DNA of 64,000 bases from Cryptomeria japonica (Eukaryota; Streptophyta; Pinopsida; Cupressales; Cupressaceae): positions 475,297,657 to 475,361,656 of the forward strand of contig NC_081412.1 in assembly GCF_030272615.1 (NCBI RefSeq), given 5' to 3'. Shown one piece after another: positions 22,449 through 32,368 of this stretch. The notes below the pieces were generated by a model, which was not told where the DNA came from, ran no database searches, and was given only the letters and a program-made list of their open reading frames with translations. The translations under genes were made by a program, and so were the position numbers. Within the stretch, counting starts at the first letter, position 1. Every line of letters begins with the position of its first letter.

Positions 22449-22453
22449 GTTAT
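22449..22453. repeat. Target-site duplication, right copy (GTTAT)
   Basis: Matches the copy at 16125-16129 across the nested copia. Confidence 0.9.
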
Positions 22454-23230
22454 AACATTTGTAAGTTTTTCTTTTAGTACAGTAGCCAAGGAATATACCT
22501 TCATCAAATCTTGTGTCAAAATTTCCCAAATTTTGGTCATCTCTTCTGATATAGCATTTACTTTCAAATACACTGAAATATTTCATAGACAGTGTCCTTC
22601 CATGCCAAATTTCATAGGATGTCTTCCCATGATTTCTTCTAATCTGCACTCTATTAAGTGTGTATACTAATGTATGTATTGTTTCCTTCTATTATATTTC
22701 TAGTAGAGCTGATTCATTCATCATTGTTCTAGCAACCTCTTGAATTGTTTTGTTCATCTATTAAACTACACCATTCTATTGTGGCATCCTAAGAGTAGAC
22801 AAGTATCTTCTTATCCCATGATTCTCACAAAAGGTATTGAATTCATCAAAAGAAAAATCTCCTCCTCTATCAGACCTCAAGAGTTTGATATTTTTATCCA
22901 TCTCATTTTCAACCATGACCTTGAATTTCTTAAACTTTTATAGGCCTTCAAATTTTTCTCTTAAGAAACTAACCCAAGTGATTCTAGAGTAATCATCAAT
23001 TAAGAGCATGAAGTACCTATCACCTTGTCAACTTCTCATTCTAGTTGGACCACAAAGATCAATATGCACTAATTCTAACAGTCCTATAGAAGCGTGTTCC
23101 TTAACTTTGAAAGACCTACTTGTTTATTATATAACTTGACATTCTTTCCAAATAGCATGAGCACGATTTGTAATCTTTGACAAATCCCTCATAGCTTAAA
23201 TTAAACTAATCCTTACCAGATTATCAAAAT
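22454..23230 (-). pseudogene. Copia integrase (interrupted minus-strand element)
   Basis: The stretch 22443-22649 on the minus strand reads KTSYEIWHGRTLSMKYFSVF and FDEGIFLGYCTKRKTYKCYN, the conserved end of copia integrase. Upstream of it (22650-23230) more integrase core can be read in broken frames. The frame at the insertion point continues in the linker at 16124. Confidence 0.85.
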
Positions 23231-23411
23231 TAATGTGACACATCCTTTGATACCATAACCAACTCTCATTAATTTGTGCCATCAAGTAGTATCCACCAAC
23301 AATCCTCAACTAATATACATTTCCATCTATCCTCTTTCCTACTACAATCACAGTTTTGGACCTTTTTCAGATCTTGTACCCATCATCGTGAAAAACAATA
23401 TTCTATCCATT

Positions 23412-23768
23412 TCAACATATTTTACCAACACTCAAATGGTTATGATTTAATCCTTTAACATATAAAATATTTTTTGTATTGTGTATACCATCAAAAGTAG
23501 TTGAACCAATTTCAACTATCCTAGCTATCTGATCATCTCCAATTCTAACAACTCCTCCATCAAATTTTTCAAGCTTTACAAACTTACTCTTGTCTCTAAT
23601 AATATGATTTGAATATCCACTATCAATAATCCACTCATCTTTATATCTTCTAGCATGAAAATAAGATACAGCAGTACCTTTTATTTTAGTAGCATCTTCC
23701 AAAGCTTTTTCCTTCACAATTTTGCCAAGGTTAGAAAACCAAGATTCTTCCTTTACTACCAAGAACAA
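23412..23768 (-). pseudogene. Copia aspartic protease (interrupted minus-strand element)
   Basis: The stretch reads DEWIIDSGYSNHIIRDKSKF, the DSG active site of copia protease with Tyr replacing the usual Cys, followed by GGVVRIGDDQIARIVEIGS and NILYVKGLNHNHLSVGKIC. These are the expected flap and tail. The protease would process Gag-Pol. Its start is not a true start because the protein is part of a polyprotein. Confidence 0.9.
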
Positions 23769-23879
23769 ATATTCACTTTCTTCTTCATAATAATATTCAT
23801 CATGAGAATTATTTGCATCTTAACATAATAATCTTTCTTATTGAAATTTCCTTTGAGTTCCTTATTCTTTCAAGATTTG

Positions 23880-24720
23880 GAATTCTGACAGGACATCTAG
23901 AAGTATAATGACCTATCTTTCCACAACTAAAACATTTAAAGGGAAATTTACCTTTGTACATTTTGGTTCCTTTCTTCATACTTCTCACAAAGTTTTCCTC
24001 AATCTCATCAAATTTATCTTCATTATATTCCTCATCTTTTTCTTATTTAGTAGCCTTGAATGTAGATTAGTTGTTCTTGCACTAGTAGTACCAAATTCTC
24101 TCATCTTAAAAACAAGTAGAGATCCATACAAGTATTCTCTAGTATACATATTCTGATTCTGTGATTCTTCTATTGCTAAAACTTAGAGCTATAGGGTTTA
24201 GTAAGAGTTCCAAGTACCTTTTTCACAATTTCAGCTTCTGGTAAGTTACCTCCAAGACTATTGATCTCATTTAAAACATCATCTATCTTCTACAAGTGGC
24301 TTGTTATATTTCCTTCTTCATCCATCCACAAGCATTCATATTTAGTTTTAGCATTCTTTAACTTAGCTTGTTTAACAATATCATCTTCATGATAAGTCTT
24401 CTAATTTATCCTAAACTTCATAAGAAAATTCCAAATATTCAACTTGTGTTAATCCAGTCTTAGAAAGAGCACTAAAGATGGAAAACCTTTCCTTTTCATT
24501 GTCTTCAAATTCCTTGAGCTCATCTGAAGTGTTCAACCTAGTTTGTAGTTTAGAGTACTTTTGTGTAATAGATTTCCATACTTCGTAACCAAGATAAATC
24601 GAGTAAACTTGCATCTTCACTTTTTAAAAAGAATAGTCAAATCCATCAAACATAAGGATTGTAAGTTTGCATGCCATCAGGATCTCATCAAGTGGTTAAG
24701 CTCTTCTCCAAGGATCCAAA
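23880..24720 (-). pseudogene. Copia gag with intact zinc knuckle (interrupted minus-strand element)
   Basis: Near the PBS the minus strand reads LTILMFDGFDYSF, then the 70-codon stretch 24411-24620 (YLGYEVWKSITQKYSKL and DNEKERFSIFSALSKTGL), a copia gag core. At about 23888-23945 the zinc knuckle CFSCGKIGHYTSRC has all four metal ligands. Several stops and frame changes lie in between, so it is a pseudogene. Confidence 0.8.
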
Positions 24721-24733
24721 GCTCTGATTCCAA
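24721..24733 (-). promoter_or_regulatory. Primer-binding site of the interrupted minus-strand copia
   Basis: The minus strand reads TTGGAATCAGAGC, one base different from the standard copia PBS. It lies about eight bases from the inferred LTR end at 24742, slightly further than usual. Confidence 0.75.
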
Positions 24734-24741
24734 TTTTTTAA

Positions 24742-25200
24742 TGTTCTAACACACAAGACAACTGAGGGGGGGAGTAATAAATTATATAAATAAATCTGAA
24801 AGATCTATTCCCTTAAATAAAATCTACAACAATTTAACCTTTACACTTAATCCACAAAAGGATATGAGTAAGAAAACATAGCACACCATACACAATGAAA
24901 TACTGGATTTTACGCGGAAAACCCTATTAAGGGAAAAATCACAGAGAAATATATTCTCAATATATGAACACTTGTTAGGGTGACACTAGTTAAGGTGATT
25001 TTTAAAAGGAAATACTTATTTCCAGAGGCTCACTACCGAAGGGCTCACTACCTGAAAGAAAGAGAGTTAAAACTTTGGGAACCAATAAAACTTACTTAAA
25101 AGGATAAAATAACCTCATTCTGATATTGAAAGAGAATTTTTTAATACACAACAACTAAACCATCTTATCATATCAATTCTAAGTGAATTGAAAGAGAATT
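24742..25200 (-). repeat. LTR of the interrupted minus-strand copia (right end uncertain)
   Basis: The block begins TGTTCTAACACAC on the plus strand and contains ATTTTACGCGGAAAACCC followed by AAGGGAAAAATCA. The same block recurs at about 38995 in another copia LTR and, in the other orientation, in the nested element's LTR, so these are related families. The outer boundary is not clear. Confidence 0.6.
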
Positions 25201-27194
25201 TTAGTGAGGTTAGATGTAGTAATCAATGGTGTATCATTTTGTGAATGTGACAAGGAGAATTGAAGAGAAATGTTATGCATATGTTGATTGTAAGTGAAAT
25301 GGATTTCTAAGAATATAAGTTGTATTTCATGATTGAAAAGTGGTTAAATAGTAATTCTCATTGATGATCAATATGCTTATGCATTTATACCTTGATTGTG
25401 TAGTATCTCGTACATCTCATCTTGTGATATAATTCAGTATACTTGTGAAATATTATGTGAAGTAAATCAATATGTGGAAGTTTTTGTGGGAATCATTAAA
25501 AAACATGTGTAGTGACATGTGAAGTAAACCAGTAAATATGATGTCTCCCAAGTAGGCAACCTTGTCCACTTAACTTGGGTAAGGGTGAGATGGACTTCAT
25601 GAGTGATCCATCAAGGAGAACACTTCTTGAGAACTTTATATATGAATGTGATGGTTGATGCATGTTCATGTTAGTATATGTGATGTATCCCAAGCTAGTG
25701 ACCTTGTTCATGTGGCTTGGATAAGGGTAAGATGGACATTAAGAGAAATTCACCAAATAGAACTCTTCATGAACAGTTTTGAGTATGTTCTAAATGTCAA
25801 TATGATGGTGGAATTTATTATGGTATTCATTGTGTTAGTGGTTGTGTTTCATGATGTTATTGTGTTGGTAGTGCTCTAAGATGATGTCCCATCTGCTAGG
25901 TTAAAAGCACACCATGTAACTAGGGATTGAGAGGCAGGATTACAATTGAATTCTTATGAAAATTTATTGGTTATAATAATTCGAAGGCCATTGTCGATGA
26001 GTACTCCTCCCCATGAAGAGCCACACTTGTTGACTCAATGAAATTGCTTGGGTGATGTACTATGGTGATATGTCATCCACCATGTGATACACACTATACA
26101 AATCTAGGGGTTCAAAGGTAAGGCCTACATTTAAGTCTTATGGGCATTGAGTCATGTAAGACTTCAACATATAGTGTCCATTGTGTCTCTCTTGAGGGGT
26201 TGAGAGATAGGACCTAAATTGAAGTCTTATGAATATTGGGTCATGTAAGACTTCAATGTATGTTGTCCATGAGTACTCCCCCTCTTAGAGAGCCACATTT
26301 GTTGGCTAATAGTGGAAAATTAATCCTTGATGTGTTTACCCATGGGTTGAGGATGGATCCTAGTATGGTAGTGATACTTGGATAATAAGGCGATGGAGAA
26401 AAATTGTATTGGCTTTTCAAATACATGGCATTATGAATTCACTATTGATCCTATCTCAGGTTGTGTGGGGCCATTGTTTCTTATATTTTATGTGGTAGTG
26501 ACCACCGTCATATGGCATTCTATTATTATTTTGTGGCTCGAGAACCACCATTTTGATTTTTTGGATTGAGATCCACCATTATGATCATGTTGTTAGAGAA
26601 CCGCCATTATATATTCATGAGCTCTATGTGGTTTGAGACCACCATTTCCCCTCCTCCCCCTTAGGTTACTTGATTGAAGTCACAAAGTGATCATGTTATG
26701 GAAAAAAAAATTATGCTATTTTGAAGTCATATTTTGATTCTTTTATGATTTTTAATTGATTGATGTAGCCAATATATTTGAAATTCTCTGAGTTATTTAT
26801 TAAATGCATTTTGGAATTGTCCTCTCTACCTCAAGGACTAGTTATTGTGACATTTCATTTACAATTTCTTCGAATTTTTGTTTGATGACCATCATTAAAA
26901 ATTTATTTTTGTTTTTGTATTTCATTAATTAATGCCATTTAAGTTAAAAAATTTCTTTTTTGGAGGATTTATCAAATGTTTCTTGCTACTGGCATGTGTA
27001 TAGTGACATAAAATATGTAAATTGTTTTTGTTCAAAATAAATTGGTTTTAAATGGACCCAAAACTAAGAGTTTTACAAAAATTGGCCATCAGCCAACCAA
27101 ACAGAAACCAACAACAAAACATGGGAAAACCCTAGATCGAGCTCAAAAGCAAAAAGATACAACAGGCAACAAAATAAAGTACCGACAAACACTC
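25201..27194. repeat. Non-coding stretch with several tandem repeats
   Basis: No gene. Three repeat groups are visible. Two diverged copies of a unit with a period of about 142 bases lie at 25536-25640 and 25678-25790 (shared words CCCAAG, CTTG, AAGGGT, GATGGAC). Two copies of about 90 bases lie at 26105-26194 and 26195-26290 (shared GTCATGTAAGACTTCAA). Four copies of a GAGAACCACCATT-like word lie at 26540-26646. The last 150 bases read like the 3' UTR of the pseudogene at 27195 on the minus strand. Confidence 0.7.
26540..26646. repeat. Four-copy short tandem repeat, GAGAACCACCATT
   Basis: GAGAACCACCATT at 26540-26552, GAGATCCACCATT at 26568-26580, GAGAACCGCCATT at 26596-26608 and GAGACCACCATT at 26635-26646, with spacings of 28, 28 and 39 bases. 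A weaker fifth word, GTGACCACCGTCAT, lies at 26498-26511. Confidence 0.85.
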
Positions 27195-27327
27195 AACTAA
27201 GAGAGTGCACCAGCTCCATGTTCTTCTAGATGGTAACCTTTTTTATTTCCTCCAAGTGCTCTATAATGAACCTGGAGGTACCCTTATTGTTGCTCCTGCT
27301 TCTGGTCCTGGAACTAGGGCTCATAGT
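27195..27327 (-). pseudogene. C-terminal end of the unrecognised protein pseudogene, split off by a copia
   Basis: The minus strand reads SPSSRTRSRSNNKGTSRF then IIEHLEEIKKVTI, a stop, and a short tail to a stop near 27195. It lies just beyond the copia 27328-30641, whose other side (30642) holds the coiled-coil-like tail of the pseudogene 30642-31816 on the same strand. I infer that it is the same gene, split by the insertion. A T/G-rich 3' UTR-like stretch follows down to about 27040. Confidence 0.5.
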
Positions 27328-27672
27328 TGTTGAAATGTGGTGACTGATCAGCAAAGTACTATACACTCAGCACTTATCCTTGATGAAAACTGACATTATA
27401 ATTAGACCCTAAAAAGCTCGACTTTCTTTTTGCCCTAAAAACGCATGTTATAAGCAGCTGGGATGCTTAAGGCATTGTAATGTTGATGTACTATTTTTGT
27501 TGGATAATAAGAAAGATTGGATGGCTGTGTATGGTGGACGTAACCCATTTTGGGTGAACCATGTTAAATCTTTGTGTTATCCGTGTCCTATTTTATTTCT
27601 TTATCTTTTGTATTTAAATCTGCATATAATTGTTAGTTCATATTTGCTTTGGATCTACTTGAAACCCTAACA
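27328..27672 (+). repeat. 5' LTR of the integrase-less copia
   Basis: Begins TGTTGAAATGTGGT and ends GAAACCCTAACA. The start is repeated at 30555 after the polypurine tract. The following PBS (27673-27687, ATTAGTATCAAAGTG) is a degraded version of the standard TTGGTATCAGAGC. Confidence 0.9.
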
Positions 27673-27732
27673 ATTAGTATCAAAGTGAGGTTTTCTGTAA
27701 ATTGGCAGGACTTTCAGATTTGAGTGGGAGCA

Positions 27733-28524
27733 ATGGAGGATTCAAAATTCAAGGTCAAAAAGTTTAATGGCCAAAATTATTAGTTATGGAAAATGCAGAT
27801 GGAGGATTACCTGTATCAAAAGGATTTGTGGTGGCCATTAGAAGGAAAGGCAAAGAAAGCGACCACAATGTCAGATGAAGAATGGGACATTTTAGATAGA
27901 AAGGCACTGGGATCCATTCGATTGTGCCTTGCACCGTCTGTAGCTTTCAATATAACAGAAGCAAAAACGGCTGTAGATTTTATGGCGACATTGGCTAAGC
28001 TGTATGAGAAACCCTCGGCTTCGAATAAGGTATTTCTTATGAAGCATTTTTTTAATTTGAAAATGAGTGAGGGAGGATCTGTAGTGGAGCACTTAAATAA
28101 ATTTAATATAATTACCAATCAATTGTCTTTGGTAAAAATTACCTTTGCAGAAAAGGTTAGGGCTCTCTTGATTTTATGTTCTTTGCTAGAAAGCTGGAAT
28201 AGCTTGGTTATGGTTGTAAGTAACTCTGTCTCTGGTAAAAATAATTTGGTATTTGAAGATATTGTTGGTGTTATCCTAAGCAAGGAAATGCAAAGGAAAA
28301 GCACAGGTGAGACTCCAACATCATCGAGTAGTGTTTTGAATGTGGAGAATAGAGGAAGATCAAAGGAAAGAGGAAAAGACCCTTGGAATGAGAAGTCAAG
28401 AGGGAAGTCAAAGAAAGGATGCTCTCAATCTAGAGGAAAGAAAGATTGTTGGTACTGCGGAAAGCCTGGTCATGTAAAGAAAGACTGTTGGTCTCAAAAA
28501 AACAAAGAAGGAGACAAAAATTAA
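27733..28524 (+). pseudogene. Copia gag (integrase-less element), nearly intact
   Basis: An ATG at 27733 starts MEDSKFKVKKFNGQNY, then a single TAG at 27781-27783, then an open frame to 28524. The gag core (LWKMQMEDYLYQKDLWWPLE and ALGSIRLCLAPSVAFNI) is followed by a basic Ser/Lys-rich region and an intact zinc knuckle CWYCGKPGHVKKDC. Apart from the one stop, which replaces a residue before LW, the protein is 263 residues, a normal size for copia gag. It would form the element's particle. Confidence 0.95.
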
Positions 28525-28790
28525 AATGACAGTAAGGAAGCTAAAATTGCAAGTAATACTTTACAAGATGCTTTAATCTTATGTTTGGATAATGTTAATG
28601 ATTCCTGGGCATTAGATTCTGGGGCTTCATTTCATGCTACACCCCATAGAAAATATTTTCTAGATTATGTTCAAGTTGCATAATGGAAATGATTGGTTTC
28701 TGCAGGAGGTAAGACATGTTCCTAACTTAAGAAGAAATTTAATTTTTGCAGGGCAACTAGGTAGTCCCACAAACTCCTGCAAGTGTTAGA
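28525..28790 (+). pseudogene. Copia protease fragment joined to linker (integrase deleted)
   Basis: The frame reads WALDSGASFHATPHRKYF, the protease active site, at about 28608-28661. It then breaks, gives VRHVPNLRRNLIFAGQLG and jumps directly to linker sequence (SPTTPASVRHSTISSRPL). The whole integrase is missing between about 28750 and 28780. Confidence 0.8.
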
Positions 28791-29640
28791 CATTCTACGA
28801 TTTCAAGTAGACCCCTGAAAGATTTTCTCCTTCTTTGTATTCTATATTATTAACTGATTCTGGTGAACAAGAAGAATATGAAGAAGCAATGCAGGTGGAT
28901 GCCAAACAATAGTGGGAGCTAGGCATGAAAGAGGAGATGGACTCCTTGATGAAAAATAAGACTTGGGACTTAGACCCTTTACCTACAGAAAAAAGTGTCT
29001 TGCCTAACAAATGGGTTTATCGGCTGAAGGAGGAGGAAGGAGGTCAGAAAAGATATAAGGCCAGACTTGTGGTAAAAGGTTTTGCACAGAAAAAGGGTAT
29101 AGATTATGATGAAATATTTTCTCCAGTTGTAAAAATGACTTCAATTAGAACTATACTTAGTCTTGTGGTTGCAGATGATTTACATCTTGAACAATTAGAT
29201 GTGAAAACAACTTTTCTCCATCGAGATTTGGAGGAGGAAATTTACATGTTGCAACCATAGGGATATGAGGTCAAAGGTAAGGAGAACTTGGTGTGCAGGT
29301 TGAAGAAAAGTCTGTATGGCCTAAAGCAAGCACCCCGATAATGGTATTTAAAATTTGATAGTTTCATGGCTGAACACGGTTATCATAGATGTCATTCTGA
29401 TCATTGTGTATATTTTAAGAGATTTGATAATGGCAGTTATATTATCCTGTTGCTTTATGTTGATGACATGCTTGTTGCTAGGTCTAACATGCAACAGATA
29501 AATGATCTTAAATAGAAATTAGCCAGGTCATTTTCTATGAAGGATTTGGGTGCAGCTAAGCAAATTCTCGGTATGAGGATTACACGGGACAAAGAAAAAT
29601 AGAACCTTGAATTTGTCTCAAAGTGAGTATATAAAGAAGG
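28791..29640 (+). pseudogene. Copia reverse transcriptase (integrase-less element)
   Basis: The open stretch 28925-29260 reads NKWVYRLKEEEGG, ARLVVKGFAQKKGIDYDEIF, LEQLDVKTTFLHRDLEEEIY, with the first catalytic Asp. After a TAG the frame continues with LKKSLYGLKQAPR and LLLYVDDMLVA, the YVDD active site. ILGMRITRDKE closes the domain. Stops at about 29258, 29338 and 29513 interrupt it. All catalytic Asp residues are still there. Confidence 0.95.
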
Positions 29641-29750
29641 TGTTGAAAAGATTTAAAATGCAGGATGCAAAAGAAGTTAGTACACCTTTGTCTAGTCATT
29701 TCAAATTGACTAAGGAGATGTGCCCAAAGGCATAGGAAGAGGTTAATAAA

Positions 29751-30317
29751 ATGTCTAACATCCCGTATTCATCAGCTATTGGTAGTTTGATGTATGCAAT
29801 GGTATGCACAAGGCTAGATATTGCACATGCAGTGGGAGTTGTGAGCAGGTTTATGAGTAATCCGGGTATGGAACATTGGAATGTTGTGAAATGGATTCTT
29901 CGGTATTTGAAAGGAACTACTACGAAGGCATTATGTTTCAAAGGATCTAATGCTGCTCTGAGTGGATTTGTTGACTCTGATCTGGCAGGTGATATTGATT
30001 CACAGAGGAGCACTACAGGGTATGTTTTTACTATAGGGGGAACTGCAGTAAGTTGGATTTCTAGGCTGCAAAAGGTTGTTGTACTTTCAACCACTGAAGC
30101 TGAGTATTTTGCTGCTTCAGAATCCAGCAAGGAGATGATTTGGTTACAATGTTTTCTGGAGAAATTGGGTCAATCAGAGGAGGATCACCCTTTGTATACT
30201 GAGCTAGAGTGCCATTCATCTTGCGAAGAACTCTGCTTTTCATTCAAGGACAAAGCACACTTAGCTCAGGTACCACTTCATCCGGATTGTTTTGGAGGAG
30301 GGTCAATTACGGCTTGA
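29751..30317 (+). pseudogene. Copia RNase H (integrase-less element)
   Basis: The 189-codon stretch reads YSSAIGSLMYAMVCTRLDIA, WILRYLKGTTTKALCF, GFVDSDLAGDIDSQRSTTGY, VVLSTTEAEYFAASESSKE and ends in a shifted frame after ELECHSSCEE. The usual RNase H sequence D-N-x-SA is disturbed there. The terminal 'FTKAVP' box can be read in another frame near 30356. Confidence 0.9.
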
Positions 30318-30641
30318 GAAGATTCACACAAGTGAGAATCCTGTCAATATGTTCACAAAGGCAGTTCCACAGGAGAAGCTGATTTCTTCATCAGTTTCTG
30401 TTGGTCTTCTTGATTGATAATTATGGAATGTATACCAGTCGAGTCCTAGTGTTTTTTATCCAGTGGATGTTGCATGTACAATGGTGTCATGTAGTATCAG
30501 TCTCCAAGTGGGAGATTGTTCGGTGTGGAGCCTGATTAGTCTCAAAGTGGGAGTTGTTGAAATGTGGTTACTGATCAGCAAAGTAGTGGAGATTGATGAA
30601 AATCGACATTGTAATTAAACCCAAAAAAGGTTGACTTCCTT
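30318..30641 (+). repeat. Polypurine tracts and truncated 3' LTR of the integrase-less copia
   Basis: CAAGTGGGAGA at 30507-30517 and CAAAGTGGGAGT at 30543-30554 are polypurine-tract-like, the second directly before the LTR start at 30555. The LTR copy resembles the 5' LTR for about 85 bases (with a deletion of about 19 bases) and then stops at about 30641, where the host pseudogene resumes. Confidence 0.75.
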
Positions 30642-31816
30642 AATCCCCTCTTTGAGGGTATCAATCTCCTTCCTTACCAACTTCCAGTAGTTCTCCTGGC
30701 TTCTAGTCACTTCCATCACTAGATTCATTAGAGTACTTTCCTTCTGTAAGCCACTATCCACATCTTTAGAAATAGTCCCCTACTTCTCCTTTAGGACATG
30801 AAGAGGAATGTCCAATTTGATTTCCTAGTCCAAGGTCTTGGGACCATAGTCTTTAACAACCAACTTCTTCTCTTTGGAATAAGGCTCAGTTTGAGAAACC
30901 ATCTTGTTTCTTGATTTATATTTACTTGCAACCCATTTGAGGGGTTCTTGCTGCTATGGGTTTCAGAAGTGACCAACATCTCACCCTCTTCAACCAGCTT
31001 GTAATCAGGGTCAATAAGAGGTTTGGTGCTCTCACTATCCTCCATCTCCATATCCATATCAAAGACATCTTGAACATCAGTATTAGTGATTTGGCCTTTC
31101 TCGGAGAGAGAGGGCACAACTTCATGGGCTTTGGCATACTCCATAATAAGGACAATAAGCCCTTCATGGAGGACCGGATTATTGGGATTCTCGGCATGTT
31201 TTTCTAAACTATTCTCCAAAGAAGAAACCAGATAGAATGGAATTGAAATAACTTTGCCATGCCTAAAGTTATTTAAGATGGTAAAATGATAAGAAATGAT
31301 ACTGACATATCTACCATCAAGTATAATGTACCTCATAATGAATTCAGTCATATCCGCCCAGGGAGCCATTAGCTCCTTTCTGTTGTAGCCACCATCCGCC
31401 ATTTTATTAACTCTTAAACACTCCTTATCTTTAGAAAAATATTTGCCATGTCTTCCCCCCCCTGTTTTTCTATCTCTGTAAAACCTTATGTCATTCGTAG
31501 CCAAAATCATAACTATAGCCACCAGGGTTTCATCCACCTGAAATTCAACACCATAATCCCTCAAAACCCCTTTCTCCCACCCGTTGACAAACATTTTCAT
31601 GAGTAGAGGAGAAGGGCCATGGAATCTTTCCAAGAAGGGAACCATCCCCCCATCTATAATTTCCCACCACACCTCCTTATTTTTCTTCCATTTATCAAAA
31701 GTAGATTTTTCTTGCCTATTCTTATCCCCACCCATAATGGTCTGGGTCGCCAAACAGAAGTAGGAAATGGGCCACACAAGATAAGTCTCCAGACAGAAGC
31801 AGGACAGGGGCCACAC
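30642..31816 (-). pseudogene. Unrecognised protein family, copy 1 (341-codon frame with broken tail)
   Basis: I do not recognise this protein. The longest frame (30791-31816) has 341 codons; a second ATG at 31733-31735 (MGGDKNRQEKSTFDKW) looks the better start, since the 28 residues before it are translated from a short tandem duplication. Visible words are NKEVWWEIIDGG, FVNGWEKGVLRDYGVEFQV, NDIRFYRDRK, APWADMTEFIMRYI, YHFTILNNFRHG and PFYLVSSLENSLE, then an acidic region. There is no signal peptide or clear membrane helix after the second ATG. At about 30910 the frame shifts: another frame continues with KMVSQTEPYSKEKKLVVKDY, two stops and a coiled-coil-like tail to 30642, where a copia is inserted. 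The layout (a short 'W..G.....G..F.V' domain plus FYLxxSL) vaguely resembles plant-mobile-domain or transposon-associated proteins. That is a guess. It lies right after a LINE RNase H. Confidence 0.6.
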
Positions 31817-31823
31817 AAGAAAA
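31749..31823. repeat. 38-bp tandem duplication
   Basis: 31749-31785 and 31787-31823 are diverged copies (CAGAAGTAGGA against CAGAAGCAGGA, and GGGCCACACAAG in both). The duplication lies between the LINE RNase H end and the inferred start of the unrecognised protein. Confidence 0.8.
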
Positions 31824-31859
31824 CATAAAATCTAGGTACAAGGGAAGTTTCTAGACCTT

Positions 31860-32322
31860 CAAATAGGGAAATCTAAAGGAAACCATTTCCCCAAAAACTT
31901 AATCAAATCATGATTGTTCTTCATTAATTTCCACAAGTAGATGGTATCATCATATGCTAGGTCGCACAATTTTTTTGGGAAAGAGTCCTGATTGCTCCAC
32001 TATTTTTCTGCCATGTAGCCCACCGCTATATTGGCCAATAAATCCACTGCATTATTGCCTTCCCAAAATACGTGTGAGATTTTGAATTCATCCAACTCTT
32101 TAATCATATCACAACAATCTTTGATCAAGTTGCCAATAGTCCAACTAGGATCTGTACGCCATTCAAATAGTTGATAATGTTAAGTGAGTCAGATTCCAGC
32201 CAGACCTTTCTAAATCCTTCCCTTTTAGCCATGTGTATCCCTAAATGGGTAGCATTAGCCTTCGCAAAATGGTTGGACTGGGTGCCCACAGGGAGCACCA
32301 CTGCAGAAACTAGAAGATCCAT
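31860..32322 (-). pseudogene. LINE RNase H and ORF2 C-terminus
   Basis: The minus strand reads VLPVGTQSNHFAKANATHLG, KREGFRKVWLESDSLNIINY and, in another frame, HVFWEGNNAVDLLAN. These match the plant LINE RNase H (the E-S-D acidic residues and the final 'EGN..AD.LAN' box). The 65-codon stretch 32125-32322 is open; after it the frame breaks twice. RNase H would degrade the RNA strand after first-strand synthesis. Confidence 0.85.
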
Positions 32323-32368
32323 ATGATATCTAATGACTCACCCACACCCAGCCGACCCAGGATTCCCT

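Larger units (their letters stand above)
15261..25200 (-). mobile_element. Minus-strand Ty1/copia element interrupted by a younger copia
   Basis: Read on the minus strand from about 25200 down: LTR, PBS (24721-24733), gag, protease, integrase (to 22454), then after the 16125-22448 insertion the integrase-RT linker and the start of RT (to about 15300). The order PR-INT-RT identifies copia. It is truncated on its 3' side inside RT at about 15260-15300, so RNase H and the 3' LTR are missing. Many stops show it is old. Confidence 0.85.
27328..30641 (+). mobile_element. Ty1/copia element, integrase deleted, 3' LTR truncated
   Basis: A 345-bp 5' LTR (27328-27672, TGTTGAAATG to CCCTAACA), a mutated PBS, gag, a piece of protease, RT, RNase H, a polypurine tract and the first 87 or so bases of the 3' LTR (from 30555) are present in copia order. 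Integrase is missing between about 28750 and 28780. It is inserted in the opposite orientation in the pseudogene 27195-31816. Confidence 0.9.

Noticed and set aside
27816-28118. 100-codon frame on the minus strand
   Set aside because: Complement of the copia gag at 27733-28524.
31733-31816. N-terminal hydrophobic stretch of the unknown protein as a signal peptide
   Set aside because: It is encoded by a recent tandem duplication and lies before the better ATG.
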